Shown: positions 1 through 11,704, counted from the stretch's first letter. The stretch is 64,000 bases of DNA from Sipunculus nudus (GCA_026874595.1 CM049315.1:7624664-7688663); one strand, 5' to 3'. Made by a program: numbers and translations. Notes: a model not told the origin generated them from the letters alone.

Positions 1-591
1 CTTTTATGGGTTGAGAGTGCATTATGGTTTGTACGATATAATCAAATAAATACTTACATCGCCGATAATTTAATATAACTACCTAATTCTAGATTTATTA
101 TGAAATGGGTTTCTTAATTTCAACTTCAATTTGCCAGGAAAAGACTAAATCAAAGAATTCTGTATTTATTTACATTTTATTCACTAAATACTAGTTCATA
201 CTAAATGTTTTTTTGCAATGAATAAAATCTCTGACTTCATTTACAATATTGTTCATAATTATTTATGTAGGTAAAATGAATATGCTAATGATGTATTATG
301 ATGATGAGACCATCATGTCAGCATGAGTCTATAGTTTTGTAGGCAAAAAACATAATATTTTCAAATGTCCAAATAGTCAGCTAACTAAACATAATAATCG
401 TTACATATCCAACAAAAAACACCAAATTATGTAAGAAATATCAGGTCAGTCCCACCGGTGCCCATTCAGCAGGCCAGAGTCCACAATAGCAGGATAACAA
501 AACGTCAGACCTTTACAACAATGAAGGGAACGCGGTAAAGTCGGTTGAATCTACATTTCATTTTCATTTAATCAATTTACATATTAAGAAC

Positions 592-593
<2 letters not shown>
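1..593. other. AT-rich sequence without recognisable gene
   Basis: No coding-like frame, RNA gene or element end was recognised. About 75 bases near 275-360 resemble 1535-1625: both contain GAATATGCTAA, then TATTATGATG, then GAG(A)C. This points to an old duplicated repeat. Confidence 0.5.

Positions 594-668
<75 letters not shown>
594..668. repeat. (TA)n microsatellite
   Basis: An uninterrupted TA dinucleotide tract of about 75 bases. Confidence 0.97.
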
Positions 669-670
<2 letters not shown>

Positions 671-2036
671 AACATCTGTTGCAGTAAATATGACCAAAAC
701 CAGTTTAAAGGTTAAATGTAGCCAGCTTCAGAACAGAACGTTACGTCATCCGTTTATCCTTTAATTAGCCCCATGCTTTAAAGTAAAAATATTGGTATTC
801 AGCTTTTATGAAATATTAATATATATTTGAATATAAATCTATACTGCATAATTGTTTGGATGATAATGCTAGTATAGGTGCGATCTGGGCAACTCGGTGT
901 ATGATTTCAGTTTACATTCGCAGTCTGCATGAACTGGACCATTATTTTTACTGGGCAACACCTGTGTAGATAGTAATTTTTGCGGCCGCAGATTTTGATT
1001 AAGAATTCAATTTGTATCATTTTTCATAATCATACACTCGTCGTCTATTCATGCAAGACCATCTGTTTAAATGCTGTGTCTGAATACGTAGTAAAAAAAC
1101 AGAATATTGAAACAATTTGTTGAGCTGCCTAAATATTTGATCATTGAGGAACTGTGCATAAATGCATCTTAGTCACGATATAAAGGCAAGTAAGACAATT
1201 TTCAGAATTGTGACATTAAACAGCATTTGTTTACACTTATCCTAAATAATATTTAACTGAATGGGACAAATTTGGCTTGTTGCTTTGATCAGATCTATGC
1301 ACTCTGAGACTGTGGATACCTTTTGAGTACAAATAAAGTTAATGAGGATTTACGAAGATCAGCGTGGTGTTTTATTCGTTCAGAATAAATATATCTCTAT
1401 GAAAATAAATGTCAGTAATATTATTGATTTACATTGTTTAGACCAAATTTTACATTGTAAATCGTTTAGGCATAGGAGGAAGTGTCCGACTGAGATAACT
1501 TTAAATATTTATGATTATAAGCAATGTAAGTGAATACGAATATGCTAAAGTTGTGTTAAGTATTATGATGCTGAGACAGCCATTTTAGTGTAAGTCTAAT
1601 GTTCTGTAGAAGCAAACACGATATATCTATCAGGAAAAGTGGACTTTGTCCTGAGTTTACCTACATATTATGTTGTTCAAATGTTTTTGTCAATGTTTGG
1701 AGATACAGATAACACATAAATTTGATTTGGAATATAACTGGTAGATTTGTTATTCTGACATATACTACCAAGCTTTCATCTATTTATAGACATTTTGTTT
1801 GAGATTAAATCATTTCATAAAGATATTTGTTACCTAATACGGGAAATAGTATGGCCTGTGAAATTGATTAAACCAAAGGCTTGCACATAAAAGAAAAATG
1901 AATCCTGTATCAATGGTATGTATTTTACATTTCCAAAATTAAAAAAGAAAAAAGAAAACAGGTCTGATGTCTTTAATTTGGTATATCGTTTGCAATATTC
2001 TATCCAGCTAGAGCGGATTTCAAGTGATTCTTCCTT
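669..2036. other. AT-rich intergenic sequence
   Basis: No supported gene. The 63-codon frame at 1342-1533 has a composition expected by chance in AT-rich DNA. The stretch ends at CCTT (2033-2036), the target-site copy flanking the LTR retrotransposon. Confidence 0.5.
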
Positions 2037-2786
2037 TGTTACAGGTGCCCTTTTATTGTGTGCAGCGGTCTTAAAGATGATTGTTTAATTATGCACACGG
2101 ATGTTCCATGTGTTGTTGGCATTTTGTTTGTGTGCCACGCGTCACTCGTGTTGTAGTGACCTCACCTGGCCGGATGTTGCAGGCTCGGTTTAATCCGCAT
2201 TGGTGGAACCCAAGATACACAGCGTTCTTTGTTCTGGTATGTTCTCTGAACGTGTGTACAGTGTTAGATTCTTTAGAATGTTCGAGCAATGGGAGGTCAG
2301 TTTGTGGGACCTATCCGATTATCCAGTAATTTCAGGGATTCTTCTATTACTAACACTTTACAATTTAGTGCTGCCTGTCTCAAATTTACTTTCTGGATTG
2401 TTACAAAAGCTTTACATTGGACTGTTATTCTCCGAGAGAATTTGTGTGAACTTTTCATCCGGCTTATACATTTTAGAGGACTTATCGCTGTGGCAGTGGT
2501 GTTATCCAGGTACTGTGCACTTTGTTTATTTTATTGTGTGATTGTATTGATTTGTTGTTATGCTGCTGTTGTACTGTGTAATTGTATTGATTTAGTGTAT
2601 TGTTATGTGGGGGTTGGTTAAAGAATAAATTATAGTTATTTGTTAGCGGAAAACCACTGACTTTCTTTATTCATTCCCCTAGACATTTCACGCTGCCTGG
2701 TGTTACAGAATCTGATTTTTTTATCTCCTTAACAGAATTAATGTTAATCACGCATACGTGATCTGTTCATATTAGGTTCCGTAACA
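2037..2786 (+). repeat. 5' LTR of the Gmr1-like element, promoter region deleted
   Basis: 750 bp with TGTTAC/GTAACA termini. It matches the 3' LTR, except that about 93 bp corresponding to 8430-8522 are missing at a junction near 2291-2296. The missing part is where the related solo LTR has its TATA box. It also has about 9 bp (near 2138-2146) absent from the 3' LTR. A polyadenylation signal AATAAA remains at 2624-2629. Both LTRs are copied from one template at insertion, so the deletion must be later. Confidence 0.9.
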
Positions 2787-2792
2787 TAAAAT

Positions 2793-2810
2793 TGGGGGTT
2801 CGTCCTGGAG
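2793..2810 (+). promoter_or_regulatory. Primer binding site, tRNA-Pro type
   Basis: TGGGGGTTCGTCCTGGAG, six bases after the 5' LTR. It matches the complement of the tRNA-Pro 3' end at about 15 of 18 positions. Minus-strand synthesis would start here. Confidence 0.75.
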
Positions 2811-2960
2811 GCTTAATAGTTTTTTGAAAATTATTAGGCCTTGACCAAGACACATTGTTTTATCATACATTGTTTACAAGATTACATACTCTTTACAATA
2901 CGATGTTTACATGATTTATCTCGGTGGTTTTTGTTGTTGTTGTTTTTACATCTTAACACG

Positions 2961-4106
2961 GCAGATTTCAAACCTGAGACATTTGTTGACGATCCCGACC
3001 CTGATCAATTTGAACAGTTGACAAAGGAACAGTTGTTACGTTTGGGACAACACTTAAGGCTTAGTGTGAAAAAAGCCTTGAGAAAGCAAGATATTATTGC
3101 TAAATACATGCAAGATCTAGTGAGCAAAGGTTTAAATGAAGAGAGTGTAGTTAAAAAACATAAAAAAATGACAGCCTTGCTATGCAATTAGAATTAAAAA
3201 AAGGTAGAAATGCAACATGAGCTAGCATTAAAACAGTTAAAATTAGACAAAAACAAAGAGAAGAGAGGGAATTAAAAAAAAGAGAAGAGAGGGAATTAGA
3301 AAAACAAAGAGAAGAGAGGGAATTAGAAAAACAAAGAGAAGAGAGGGAATTAGAAAAACAAAGAGAAGTGAGGGAAGAACATGAAAGGTTAGAAAGAGAA
3401 AGACTAGAAAAAGATAAAGAAATTGAGTTAAAACGACTGTAGTTAGAAAGACTTAAACTAGAACATAGTCTAGGTGCTGCCCCAACTCACAGTTTTGATG
3501 TTACTAAACACATTAGACATGTCCCACCTTTTCAAGAAAAGGTTGATAAATATTTGCTAGAACAAAAGAGCAGTTGTTTGATTGCTGGTGTAGTTCTAAA
3601 AATGTAATGAAAGATTATGACAATTTGCGCCAGTTGATTTTGCTTGAAGAATTCAAGCGCTGCATCAACGCAGATGTTAAAACTTTTCTTGATGAGAAAA
3701 GTCCTGATACACTTGACATTGCTGCTCAATTAGCTGATGTTTATTCATTAACACACAAAATGTCCTTTACTAGCAAATCAAATCAGTCATTCACAAACAA
3801 GAATGTAAAAAAGTATGGTCAAAAGAAGTTAAAAGCGCAGTAACCCAGTACAAGTAGTCCATTGCTACACCTCAGCCCACGTCCACTGTGTCTAAGTCCA
3901 ACAAAGACCAGTCATTTGCGAAGAAAATCCGTAATTACTGCAAGAAGGAAGGTCATCTAATATCTGACTGCTGGAAACTTACGAATAAACCAAATAGCAA
4001 ACCATCTGGTGTTGTTTCAAAATGTATGCATAGCATATTACAAGAGCCAGGCTCTTTTCATGTAAAAAGGGGAACAACTCCTTTATTGACTCTGATAAAG
4101 AGTTAG
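2961..4106 (+). pseudogene. Gag remnant: SAP-like N-terminus, coiled coil, SCAN-related segment, degenerate zinc knuckle
   Basis: The structural protein of the LTR element, broken into several frames. First comes an acidic N-terminus (DDPDPDQFEQ) and a helical segment (EQLLRLGQHLRLSVKKALRK) resembling the SAP-like start of this Gag family. After a frameshift there is a charged coiled coil built on REERELEKQ repeats, then FDVTKHIRHVPPFQEK, a typical Gag lead-in. The next conserved part (YDNLRQLILLEEFKRC) follows within about 100 bases, so much of the capsid core is missing. The 3574-3843 frame carries the segment related to SCAN domains. Near 3930-3971 the CX2CX4HX4C knuckle keeps CX4HX4C, but the first Cys is Arg (CGT). 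No intact protein is possible. Confidence 0.8.
3251..3372 (+). repeat. 27-bp tandem repeat inside gag
   Basis: About four copies of a 27-bp unit containing GAAGAGAGGGAATTAG, encoding nine residues per unit (REERELEKQ-like). This lengthens the Gag coiled coil in steps of nine residues. Confidence 0.85.
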
Positions 4107-4119
4107 ATGCTACGGAGGC

Positions 4120-4400
4120 CCAAGTGCCGTCTGAATCCAAAGAAGAATCCGTAGCTTGCGGGGTAAAACCCTCAGTTGATTCCTGCGAGGAATTTAATAT
4201 GGCTAGGTCCTTTCAAGACTCCTGCGAGGAGTATTCTCTAAATAAACATAAGTCCTTTTATGACTCTTGCGAGAGTATTTAAAATGAGGCAAGGTCCTCT
4301 TATGACAAACAGAAGTTTGTTTCTGCTGAGGAAAAATTCCTCTGTTGACTCCCATGAGAAGTTTGATGATAAAAAGGATGTAGATTCCTTAAATGACTCT
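4120..4400 (+). repeat. Degenerate spacer repeats between gag and protease
   Basis: Loose repeats of a unit containing AAGGTCCTTT..GACTCCTGCGAGGA, encoding Ser-Cys-Glu-Glu-like motifs, now interrupted by stops. It is a low-complexity linker between the Gag zinc knuckle and the protease. Confidence 0.55.
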
Positions 4401-4544
4401 GAAAAAAAGAGTTTATGACTGATACTTTCAATGTCAGTTCTTTGTTTGATGAAGCTGAGATAGTAGATTCCTTTCCTGACTCAGAAATGGAGTTTTTTGA
4501 GCCATTCATACATGATGGTTTTGTATCACTTTCAAATGATTTTT

Positions 4545-4753
4545 CAGATTCTACCCCTATTAGAATTTTGAGGGACACTTGTTCAGGCCACACTCTCATG
4601 TTATTAAACACTTTGCCATTTTCTAATAGGTCTTTTACTGGTGCACATGCACTTGTTAATGGTGTGTTTTCAGACAGGCACACTTCAGTTCCGCTTCACA
4701 GTATCCATTTAAAGTCAGATTTGTTTTCTGGGAATATTACTGTGGGCATATGA
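4545..4753 (+). pseudogene. Retroviral-type aspartic protease remnant
   Basis: About 65 residues resemble the protease of Gypsy/Gmr1-like elements: a hydrophobic strand (PIRILRDT), a flap-like middle and a C-terminal LKSDLFSG segment. The enzyme would cut the Gag-Pol polyprotein as a homodimer. The active site, normally Asp-Thr-Gly, reads Asp-Thr-Cys (4574-4582), which should abolish activity. It lies between Gag and integrase as expected, in a frame different from the integrase. Confidence 0.7.
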
Positions 4754-5042
4754 ACTACTTTACCTTTTACGGGAATTCAATTGCTAATAGACAATGATGT
4801 TGCAGGTGACAAAATACAGTCTGTACCAAGAGTGAAAGAAAAACCGGCCCTTGATCAGGACATTAGTCCGGAAAGTCAGGAAATTCCTGGTTTGTATCCT
4901 TCATGTGCTGTAACTAGATCTATGGCCATGAAAAACACAAATGAGGATTATGGTCCAGATAATAACACTCTGGGAGTCTCGTCTAACGACTCGCCCGTAC
5001 AGGATACATCATTTTCAAGGTCAGAACTTATGACTGAACAGC

Positions 5043-6190
5043 ATGAGGACCATGAAATTTCATGTTTGTTTTCCAGGGCAGTTTCTAAAGATGAACCCAG
5101 TTTGTTTCTATGTTAAAAATGGAGTGCTTATGCGTAAATGCCGACCACCTGATGTATGCACTGATAATGAGTTGGCCATCAAACATCAAACAGTAATGCC
5201 CAAAAGTTTTCGCAATGAAATTCTAAGCATGGCACATGAGGCTCCTTTGTAAGGCCATTTAGGTATAAATAAAATTTATCAGAAAATTAGTACACACCTC
5301 TATTGGCCTAACCTCAGGAAAGATGTTGTACAATATTGTAAATCATGCCATACATGCCAGATGAAAGGCAAGCCCAATCAGAACCCTCCTAAGGCCCCAC
5401 TTAGGCCTATTCCTGCATTCGAGGAACCATTCAGTAGGATTATTGTTGACTGTGTTGGTCCAATGCCAAAAACAAAATCTGGACATGAATACTTGCTGAC
5501 AATTATGTGCGCATCTACCAGGTTCCCTGAGGCAATACCATTGCCCAAAATTAATGCCAAAAATGTTGTCAAAGCTCTGACCAAGATTTTTTTCATCTTT
5601 TGGATTGCCAAAATCCGTCCAGTCTGACCAAGGGTCTAATTTTTTGTTTGGCTTATTCCGGCAAGTTATGCTTGAGCTAGGTATAAAACAGTACAGCTCT
5701 TCGCCATACCATCCTGAAAGTCAGGGCACCCTCAAGCGTTTTCATCAGACATTAAAAAATGATTTGGACCTATTGCTATGACACACAGAAAGACTGGGAT
5801 GAAGGAATCCGCTATTGCTGTTTGCTTTCAGAGAATACCTTCAAGAGTCCTTGGGTTTCAGTTCCTTTGAACTAGTTTTGGACATGGACCGGGACCTAAG
5901 CTCCCATTGAAACTGCTTAAAGAAAAGCTCTTGTGTGAAAATCCTGATTCTCTTAGTTTACTGCAGTATGTCTCAGACTTTCCCACTAAACTACACAATG
6001 CTTGTGAGATTGCAAAGTCAAATCTAAAATCTGCACAAAGTATAATTAAAAAGTATGACAAGCACACTGTAAGTAGGACGTTTGAGCCTGGTGAAAAGGT
6101 CCTTGCCTTACTTCCCTTCCCTGGCAGACCTCTGCAAGCTAGGTATTTTGTCCTTCCAGTGTTGACAAGAAAGTCAGTGATTTAAATTTC
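5043..6190 (+). pseudogene. Integrase remnant (HHCC, DD35E with E changed to K, C-terminal domain)
   Basis: Integrase inserts the cDNA into the host genome. Domains in order: the HHCC zinc domain (His codons 5234 and 5256, Cys codons 5346 and 5355, with a stop TAA at 5250); the catalytic core with first Asp in VDCVGP (5448-5450) and second Asp in SDQGSNF (5626-5628); and a C-terminal part around 5907-6160 with FEPGEKVLALLP. The third catalytic residue falls exactly 36 codons after the second Asp but is Lys (AAG, 5734-5736). A frameshift lies in the T-run near 5588-5596. This domain sits upstream of RT, unlike ordinary Gypsy elements. It is certainly dead. Confidence 0.9.
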
Positions 6191-6406
6191 ATACTGTTGA
6201 CACCAGATATGTGTAAGAAGAAACAACGGTACCATGTTAATTAACATGTTGAAACCATATTATGACAGAAATAGCACGTCAGACGTGTACATAATGTTAC
6301 TGCTGTAAATTGTGTAGACACTGACCCTGACTCAGTTAAAGTAGATACTGATTGTAAGTGCGATGTAGACATTCAGTGTGGTACTGTACCACTAAAAAAC
6401 TCGGAC

Positions 6407-7790
6407 GTGCTAAACAACCTGGATGCCAAACTGTCACACCCTACCGCACAACAACAACAAGACCTCTCGGACCTGCTGCGGAATTATGAACATTTGTTTA
6501 GTGACATTCCAACGCGAACTAACATATTGTGCCATGACGTCGATGTTGGCGAGGCAAGCGCAGTCAAGCAAAATCCTTATAGACTGAATCCAGAAAAGCA
6601 AAAGTATCTACAGGATGAGATTCAATATTTGCTGGATAATGATTTTATTGAACCTTGTAACAGTAACTGGAGTTCACCATGTATTTTTGTGCCAAAACCT
6701 GATGGAAGTTACGGTATGTGCACAAATTAATGAAAACTGAACTCTGTCACCAAGACTGACACGTTCCCGATTCCGAGGATCGATGATTGTATTGACAGAG
6801 TTGGTAGATCCAGATATGTTTCCAAGTTTGACTTGCTAAAAGGATTCTGGCAAGGTCCGCTGACAGAACGAGCGAAAGAAGTGTCCGCATTTGTGACGCC
6901 GCAAGGACTGTACCAGTTTAAAGTTATGCCGTTTGGCATGAAGAACTCGCCAGCCACGTTCCAGCGCCTCATCCGTATGACTGGCAAGGACATTCAGGGC
7001 TGCAACGCATATATTGATGACCTCATCGTGTACAGCGACACCTGGGGGAAACATCTGCAAAGTCTTCGCGACCTCTTCGAACGACTCAGTGAAGCACGTC
7101 TGACCGTCACCTTAGTAAAATCTGAGTTTTGTAATGCACAAGTAACATTTTTGGGTCATATTGTAGGGCAGGGTCAAGTAAAACCTGTTGATGCTGGAAT
7201 AAGTGCTGTTTCTGCATTTCCTAGACCAGAAAACAAAAAGCAAATAATGCGTTTTCTTCGTATGGTAGGATACTACAGGAAGTTTTGTCCAAATTGTTTT
7301 CTGCTGTAGCTGAAACTTTGACTTACTTACTAAAGAAGAAACAAAAGTTTGTATGGAATGTCAGTGTGAAAATGCATTTCAGGATTTGGAAGTTCACCAG
7401 ATTTAGCAACTCTAGACTTTTCTGTGCCTTTTAAGTTAGCTAAAAATGCTAGTGATACTGCTGCTGGTGTTGTGTTTTTACAAGAAGGCAATGATGGCAT
7501 AGATCAGCAAATTTGTTATTTCTCAAGAAAGTTTAATGCAAACCAGAAAACTACTCCACTATTGAAAAAGAATGTTTGGCTTTGATTTTGGCATTGAAAC
7601 ATTTTGAAGTTTATGTTACTTCATCAGTCAAGCCTATCATTGTCGTCAGTGATCACAATCCCCTAACGTTCATGAACAAGTTGAAGTTTAAAAATCAAAG
7701 ATAGTTTTTCTTACAAGATTACAACCTTGAAATCAAACAAATTAAAGGGAAAGACTATGTACTTGCTGAATGCTTATCGGGATGTTAATG
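6407..7790 (+). pseudogene. Reverse transcriptase and RNase H remnant
   Basis: RT copies element RNA to cDNA and RNase H removes the RNA strand. Recognisable RT parts: the entry segment around VKQNPYRLNPEKQKYLQDEI, VPKPDGSY, then after a stop near 6730 the catalytic Asp of SKFDLLKGFWQ (6830-6832), the VMPFGMKNSPATFQR motif, and the YIDD active site at 7010-7021. The connection (RFLRMVGYYRKFCPN) leads into RNase H near 7400-7790, with LAKNASDTAAG, where the first catalytic Asp is Asn (7445-7447), and SDHNPLTFMNK further on. It ends near IKGKDYVLAECLS, as in Gypsy RNase H. There are stops and frameshifts at several points. Confidence 0.92.
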
Positions 7791-7886
7791 AAATTTTGTA
7801 AACGAGATGTTTATGTAATGTTGTAAATAAAACGGTTTTGAAAAGTTGTAATAATTTAGTAATTGTGGTCGCAAAAAGAAAGTTTT

Positions 7887-8138
7887 CACTCACAAACGAG
7901 TGCGCCTTTCGGGGGTCCTCGGTGGTATGATTACCAACCCAGGGCCCGCAGGTGCAGTAGTCACCGGGCCTGGTTAACGCCAGGATATAAAATGAGAGGA
8001 AGCGTGTGATACTGCCCTGTCACGTAGTCCGAAACCGGAAAGGAAATCTGCAGATGTACATATACTTAGTTAAGGTAGCATTAAAAAATGGAGGCGGTTA
8101 CCTCCAACAAAAAAAAAAAAAAAAAAAAAAAAAAAAGG
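7887..8138 (+). mobile_element. 5'-truncated SINE (family 1, copy A) inside the LTR element
   Basis: From CACTCACAAACGAGTGCG to a 27-base A tail (about 8109-8136). Its first 150 bases match copy B at 18850-19029, both ending CTGTCACGTAGTCC.AAACC. AAGTTTT occurs just before (7880-7886) and just after the A tail (8139-8145), a likely target-site duplication. LINE-style insertion of a truncated copy into the 3' untranslated part of the LTR element is inferred. Confidence 0.7.
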
Positions 8139-8168
8139 AAGTTTTGAGAAAACTTTCTTTTTTCTTAC

Positions 8169-8179
8169 AGGAGGGGGAG
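8169..8179 (+). promoter_or_regulatory. Polypurine tract
   Basis: AGGAGGGGGAG directly before the 3' LTR. This is the plus-strand primer site of an LTR retroelement. Confidence 0.88.
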
Positions 8180-9012
8180 TGTTACAGGTGTCCTTTTATT
8201 GTGTGCAGCGGTCCTACAGATGATTGTTTTATTGTGCTTACGGATGTTCCATGTGTTGTTGGCATTTTGTTTGTGTAGCTCGTGTTGTAGTGGCCTCGCC
8301 TGGCCGGATGTTGCAGGCTCGGTTTAATCCGCATTGGTTGAACCCTAGATACACAGCGTTCTTTGTTCTGGTATGTTCTTTGAACGTGTGTACTGTGTTA
8401 GATTCTTTAGAATGTTCGAGCAATGGAAGGTTCTCGGCTGGAGGTGAAAAGAGAAATGGGGGGCTGTGTTTTAGAGCCGAGTGAGAGGTGAGAGAATATT
8501 TCAGCGGACACAGAAGCGTGTTAGTCAGTTTGGGGGACCTATCCGATTATGCAGTAATTTCAGGGATTCTACTATTACTAACACTTACAATTTAGTGCTG
8601 CCTTTCTCAAGTTTACTTTCTGGATTGCTACAAGAGCTTTATATTGGACTGTTATTCTCCTAAAGAATTTGTGTGAACTTTTCATCCGGCTTATGTAATT
8701 TAGAGGACTTATCGCGGTGGCAGTGGTGTTATCCAGGTACTGTGCCCTTTGTTTATTTTATTGTGTGATTGTATTGATTTGTTGTTATGCTGCTGTTGTA
8801 CTGTGTAATTGTATTGATTTAGTGTATTGTAATATTTGGGTTGTTTTAAAAATTAATTATAGTTATGTGTTAGCTGAAAACCACTGACTTTCTTTATTCA
8901 TTCCCCTAGACATTTCACGCCGCCTGGTGTTACAGAATCTGATTTTTTATCTCCTTGACAGAGTTAATTTTCATCACGCATACGTGATCTGTTGATATTA
9001 GGTTCCGTAACA
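8180..9012 (+). repeat. 3' LTR of the Gmr1-like element
   Basis: 833 bp with TGTTAC...GTAACA termini. It keeps the 93-bp promoter-proximal segment missing from the 5' LTR, but at the TATA position (8448-8458) it reads AAGAGAAATGG instead of the TATATAAA of the solo LTR. The AATAAA signal seen in the 5' and solo LTRs is changed to a TTAA-type sequence near 8850. CCTT follows at 9013. Confidence 0.92.
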
Positions 9013-11704
9013 CCTTACCTACCCCTTCATATTTTTATGCCAAGTTTCGTTATTTCCGAGAGCAAGGGCGAAATAGATTTCAAGCGCTAAAACGAAACTA
9101 GTATGTACTTCACCTGGGGACCACCTTTAAATTCAACCGCCTGGATGTACTCTATCCACCTGCGACGTTTGGTGCTTTATCTGATCTGTAATGATAAGGT
9201 CAAACTACCCATGTAATGTTCCAGGATATGCAAGTACAACTAATATATCGCACTGTAACCTTTTTAATAATATGAACGAATTATTTGTTACAGCCGTCTA
9301 AAGGACTTTATTTCTATATAATATTTCAATTTGTAGTAAATTTTGAAACAGGTGATGTAATTTATCAACACATTTTCAGGAATGTGCTCGCACTCTTGTT
9401 ACATGGCGACCATGATAGTTAATAGAATAATTCTGATAATAATTCATGCTGGCACAGAAGTTTACATTTTGAATTTACAACGATTTACAGAGATCAGTTG
9501 CAATGGATAACTGGATGAATAACAAGAACAAACATTAATCGTAGTGGATATAAGGTAATTTTTCCTTCCTTTCCGTTTTTATTTTCATGAGATTAGAGGG
9601 TACTGTGATACGCAAGGCGCAAATGGTTTTCAGGCCTGAAACTGATCTCGTGGGTACATCATGAGGGCACCCCCTTTGAAATCATTTTTTGTGTACTCTA
9701 CCCGTATACAAACTTTGGTACCTTTATCCGGTCTTCAACGATATTGTCAAAAATCTGACGCTATACCACCTGACTAATTCAAGCAGCAAAACTGACGATT
9801 AGATAGACAAGGAGTCCGTTGATAAAACAAGTGCTTACAGTACATAAAACAAACGAATCAAAATACGATTGGGTATATATGAGGACACAATTCACAAGGT
9901 CATCTGGTTTCTCTAGTTCAACAAGCACATGCATGTTAGTAAATAATACCTTCACTAAGTATAATATGTTTTGAAGAAAACCACCTTTTATGCCCAAGTT
10001 GTGTTTGGCAATGTTTCTCCATATGAGACAAGAATTTTAGCCTACAGCATATAGAAATTCATGAGTAATCAAACACTGTCAGTATTACCCTGAGTAAAAC
10101 ATCAAACATTACGAATATTATTTTTTCGAATTACGGGATGGGTGCAGATTTCTCTGTCACGAGACTGTTGCATGCAAGATGGTGCACTTTGGCGAAATTA
10201 GAATATGAAGTGTCTCAAATTCACTTAAATTGATTCTGTTTGCTTGACTTCTGCTTTCATTCAGATGACATTTTCCTGCTAAAAATCAACAATTTTAAAT
10301 ACAAATATCAGAGTAATCATTATAAAAAAATAACTGTTAATTGTTACGTTTTAATTTCCCTTGAGAATGAACATGATATATTAAGATTGAGTCACACACT
10401 GGGAACTTACTTTTTAGTAATTTTCGAACGCACAAGTAATCGCCTGCATGTTTACATGTTTCCCTTGAAAAGTACTAACATGAAGCCTTGCAAATCTAAC
10501 GACAGTTAATTGAAGAAGGTAACCTTATGCCTTGCGACATTTAAAGAGAAAATTCTAGGCAAATGAGAGTGATTTTTAGCCCACTCAAGATGTTCATTAA
10601 ATGAATCCTTTGTTTTGGTCAGGCTAGCGTGTTGTGATATAATAAACCAGTTGAAGCCCTCGTTTTCTTCTTAAATTGGAACATTTATTCTCTGTTCAAG
10701 AAGAAATAATTAATCCCTGGCAACTAATCATGATTAACTGTCCATTATATCCTTTTGGCTGTGTCATGTTTCAATAAAGAAGCAGGACTGGTTAGTGGAG
10801 AATTGTGATATTGGTTATCTGCCCGGGATCGTTGATAAAATTAGTGCTGAGAATGGACGGAAATGCTAAAATCAATTATCGAAACGAGACGAAATATCAT
10901 TTCTTTTATATCACAACCGCATCTAGACATAACGCACACTGCATTGAATTTGTCTTAGATATTTATTTTATTTATGTTTGGGGCCCCTATCTGACTGTAC
11001 TTCAATCAGTGGCCCTTCCATCAAATTGATAAGGTGTATACAAAAAAGTGCTGTGTTATAATGATATTGACTTTCATCCTCATTATTATGTGCGATATAC
11101 AATATGTGATACCTTTTATGTGGCCAACACTCTTTTTTTTAAATCAATATTTTATTATATAAATCCATTCGTACATGCATTATTCACACAGGATATCACA
11201 ATATATAATTGGTCATAATGCAATGAAAAAAATCTGAAAAGGCTAAGTAGGAAAAAAGTATTTATACAAGAAAAAAACACTAATTCGTGTATTAATCATA
11301 AGGTTGATATAAAAATGTTCAGGAGGTACTATATATATATATATTTATATTTGCTCTTACTCCAGCTATAATACCTCTCCAAACATTAAATAAGTACAAG
11401 GGTGCCCCTTTTTCAACAAATACTTCAAAATGAATAATGCGGCCTTCAGTATTATAAAGATCTGAGACATACCTATATTTTTCAAAATGTTGTGTAAATT
11501 GAGGTCTCTTATATCAATATATCTTTATTGTTCCATACAATGTCTGAATGTTCAACACTCTTATTTTTTCTCATTTGTAGATTATGAACTCAAACTGAAT
11601 TTTTTAGTTACTTTTTCTTTGTGAGGTGATAAAAACCTCCTTTTTATGTTGTCTTATCCAAGTCTCAATCTTGGTATCTACATCTGCAAAGCCTGGAATT
11701 CGAT
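9013..11704. other. Intergenic sequence with one old duplicated repeat
   Basis: No supported gene. Roughly 9060-9222 and 9618-9752 look like diverged copies of one repeat (GCAAGG.CGAAAT..TTTTCA, then TGTACTCTA.CC and TTTGGTGC/ACCTTTAT), perhaps 60% alike by eye. Short frames such as 10240-10509 have AT-driven composition. Confidence 0.45.

Larger units (their letters stand above)
2037..9012 (+). mobile_element. Gmr1-like Gypsy-class LTR retrotransposon, inactivated
   Basis: A full-length LTR element. Two long direct repeats both begin TGTTACAGG and end CCGTAACA, and the element is flanked by CCTT on both sides (2033-2036 and 9013-9016), a 4-bp target-site duplication. Reading left to right it holds a primer binding site, gag, protease, integrase, reverse transcriptase, RNase H and a polypurine tract. 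Integrase before RT is the reverse of the usual Gypsy order and is the hallmark of the Gmr1-like lineage. Stop codons and frameshifts interrupt every domain, and several catalytic residues are changed, so it cannot move by itself. The LTRs look roughly 5% different by eye outside indels, so the insertion is not recent. A solo LTR of the same family lies at 57810-58605. Confidence 0.93.

Noticed and set aside
2081-2621. Open frames within the 5' LTR, repeated at 8224-8663
   Set aside because: LTR sequence with no domain. Frames on both strands are open by chance and broken by indels between copies.
8006-8278. 90-codon frame with a poly-Lys run
   Set aside because: It reads through the SINE A tail into the 3' LTR.
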